A stretch of DNA of 5,064 nt, from NCBI GenBank assembly GCA_002339725.1, contig DDKN01000024.1:1-5064 (forward strand), given 5' to 3'. A program made the position numbers and the translations under genes. This DNA is from Thiobacillus sp. UBA2597 (GTDB lineage: Bacteria > Pseudomonadota > Gammaproteobacteria > Burkholderiales > Thiobacillaceae). Shown one piece after another: positions 4,887 to 5,064 of the stretch (positions within the stretch are counted from its first letter, which is position 1; every line of letters starts with the position of its first letter). The notes under the pieces were generated by a model, which had not been told where the DNA came from, searched no databases, and saw nothing but the letters and a program-made list of their open reading frames with translations.

Positions 4887-5064
4887 ATGACCCCCGCGCC
4901 GTCTCCCCTGATTGCCGCCCTCAACCCCCGCACCAACGCCGTGGTCGAGGCCTGCGCCGGCAGCGGCAAGACCTGGCTTTTGGTCTCGCGCATGATCCGG
5001 CTGCTTTTGGCCGGGGCCGAGCCGTCGGAATTGTTGGCGATCACCTTCACCCGCAAGGCGGCGG
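4887..5064 (+). CDS. UvrD/RecB-family (AddA-like) DNA helicase, 5' part only
   Basis: The first 59 codons are present and the frame is still open at the window edge. Residues 17-34 contain a Walker A motif, ACAGSGKT (22-29), preceded by NPRTNAVVEA, a Q-motif-like context. LLAITFTRKAA (49-59) is helicase motif Ia. This order and spacing are those of superfamily 1 helicases of the UvrD/RecB/AddA group. Many betaproteobacteria have a protein of this type, often called exodeoxyribonuclease V beta or AddA-like, that acts with a PD-(D/E)XK nuclease partner in double-strand-break processing. The nuclease domain and any partner gene would lie beyond the window, so the exact subfamily is open. The gene is divergent from pilA and probably unrelated to pili. 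The ATG at 4887 is chosen because the conserved region begins shortly after it and a -10 element lies just upstream. Confidence 0.9.
   Translation, partial: MTPAPSPLIAALNPRTNAVVEACAGSGKTWLLVSRMIRLLLAGAEPSELLAITFTRKAA

Overview
The window looks like chromosomal DNA from a high-GC betaproteobacterium. The protein styles support this: a PilE/PilA-type IVa pilin, a PglL-class O-oligosaccharyltransferase, a YgfX-like membrane protein, and a RecB/AddA-like helicase of the betaproteobacterial kind. Genus-level placement (for example Rhodocyclales or a relative) is only a guess.

Layout from left to right. A small YgfX-like membrane protein gene (50-481, +) ends tail to tail with, and overlaps by 65 bases, a large O-antigen ligase/polymerase-superfamily membrane protein gene (417-2378, -). 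About 70 bases upstream of that gene lies the stop of a second, different ligase-superfamily protein (2452-4191, -), which has the full signature of PglL-type protein O-oligosaccharyltransferases. Just upstream of it is a complete major type IV pilin gene (4250-4690, -). The pilin has a near-consensus sigma-54 promoter, a strong Shine-Dalgarno sequence and a textbook intrinsic terminator (4204-4230) that ends 12 bases before the pglL-like start codon. To the right, a divergent 196-base control region separates the pilin from the first 59 codons of a UvrD/RecB-family helicase (4887 to window end, +).

How the genes may work together. The three minus-strand genes form a pilin-glycosylation island. 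PilA is made under RpoN control, and the adjacent PglL-like enzyme probably transfers a lipid-linked glycan to pilin in the periplasm. The second Wzy-superfamily protein may polymerise that glycan, or may be a second ligase. The pilin has no C-terminal serine of the type used by TfpO. It does have a Ser/Thr-rich alpha-beta loop at the position equivalent to the glycosylated Ser63 region of Neisseria PilE, which fits a PglL-type rather than a TfpO-type partner.

The module belongs to known families. The less ordinary points are regulatory and evolutionary: a terminator set directly before the oligosaccharyltransferase start, a stem-loop in the pilin 5' leader, two tandem ligase paralogues, a sharp base-composition change inside the second one, and a probable leaderless start for the helicase. 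I found no RNA genes, CRISPR arrays, insertion sequences or other mobile elements.
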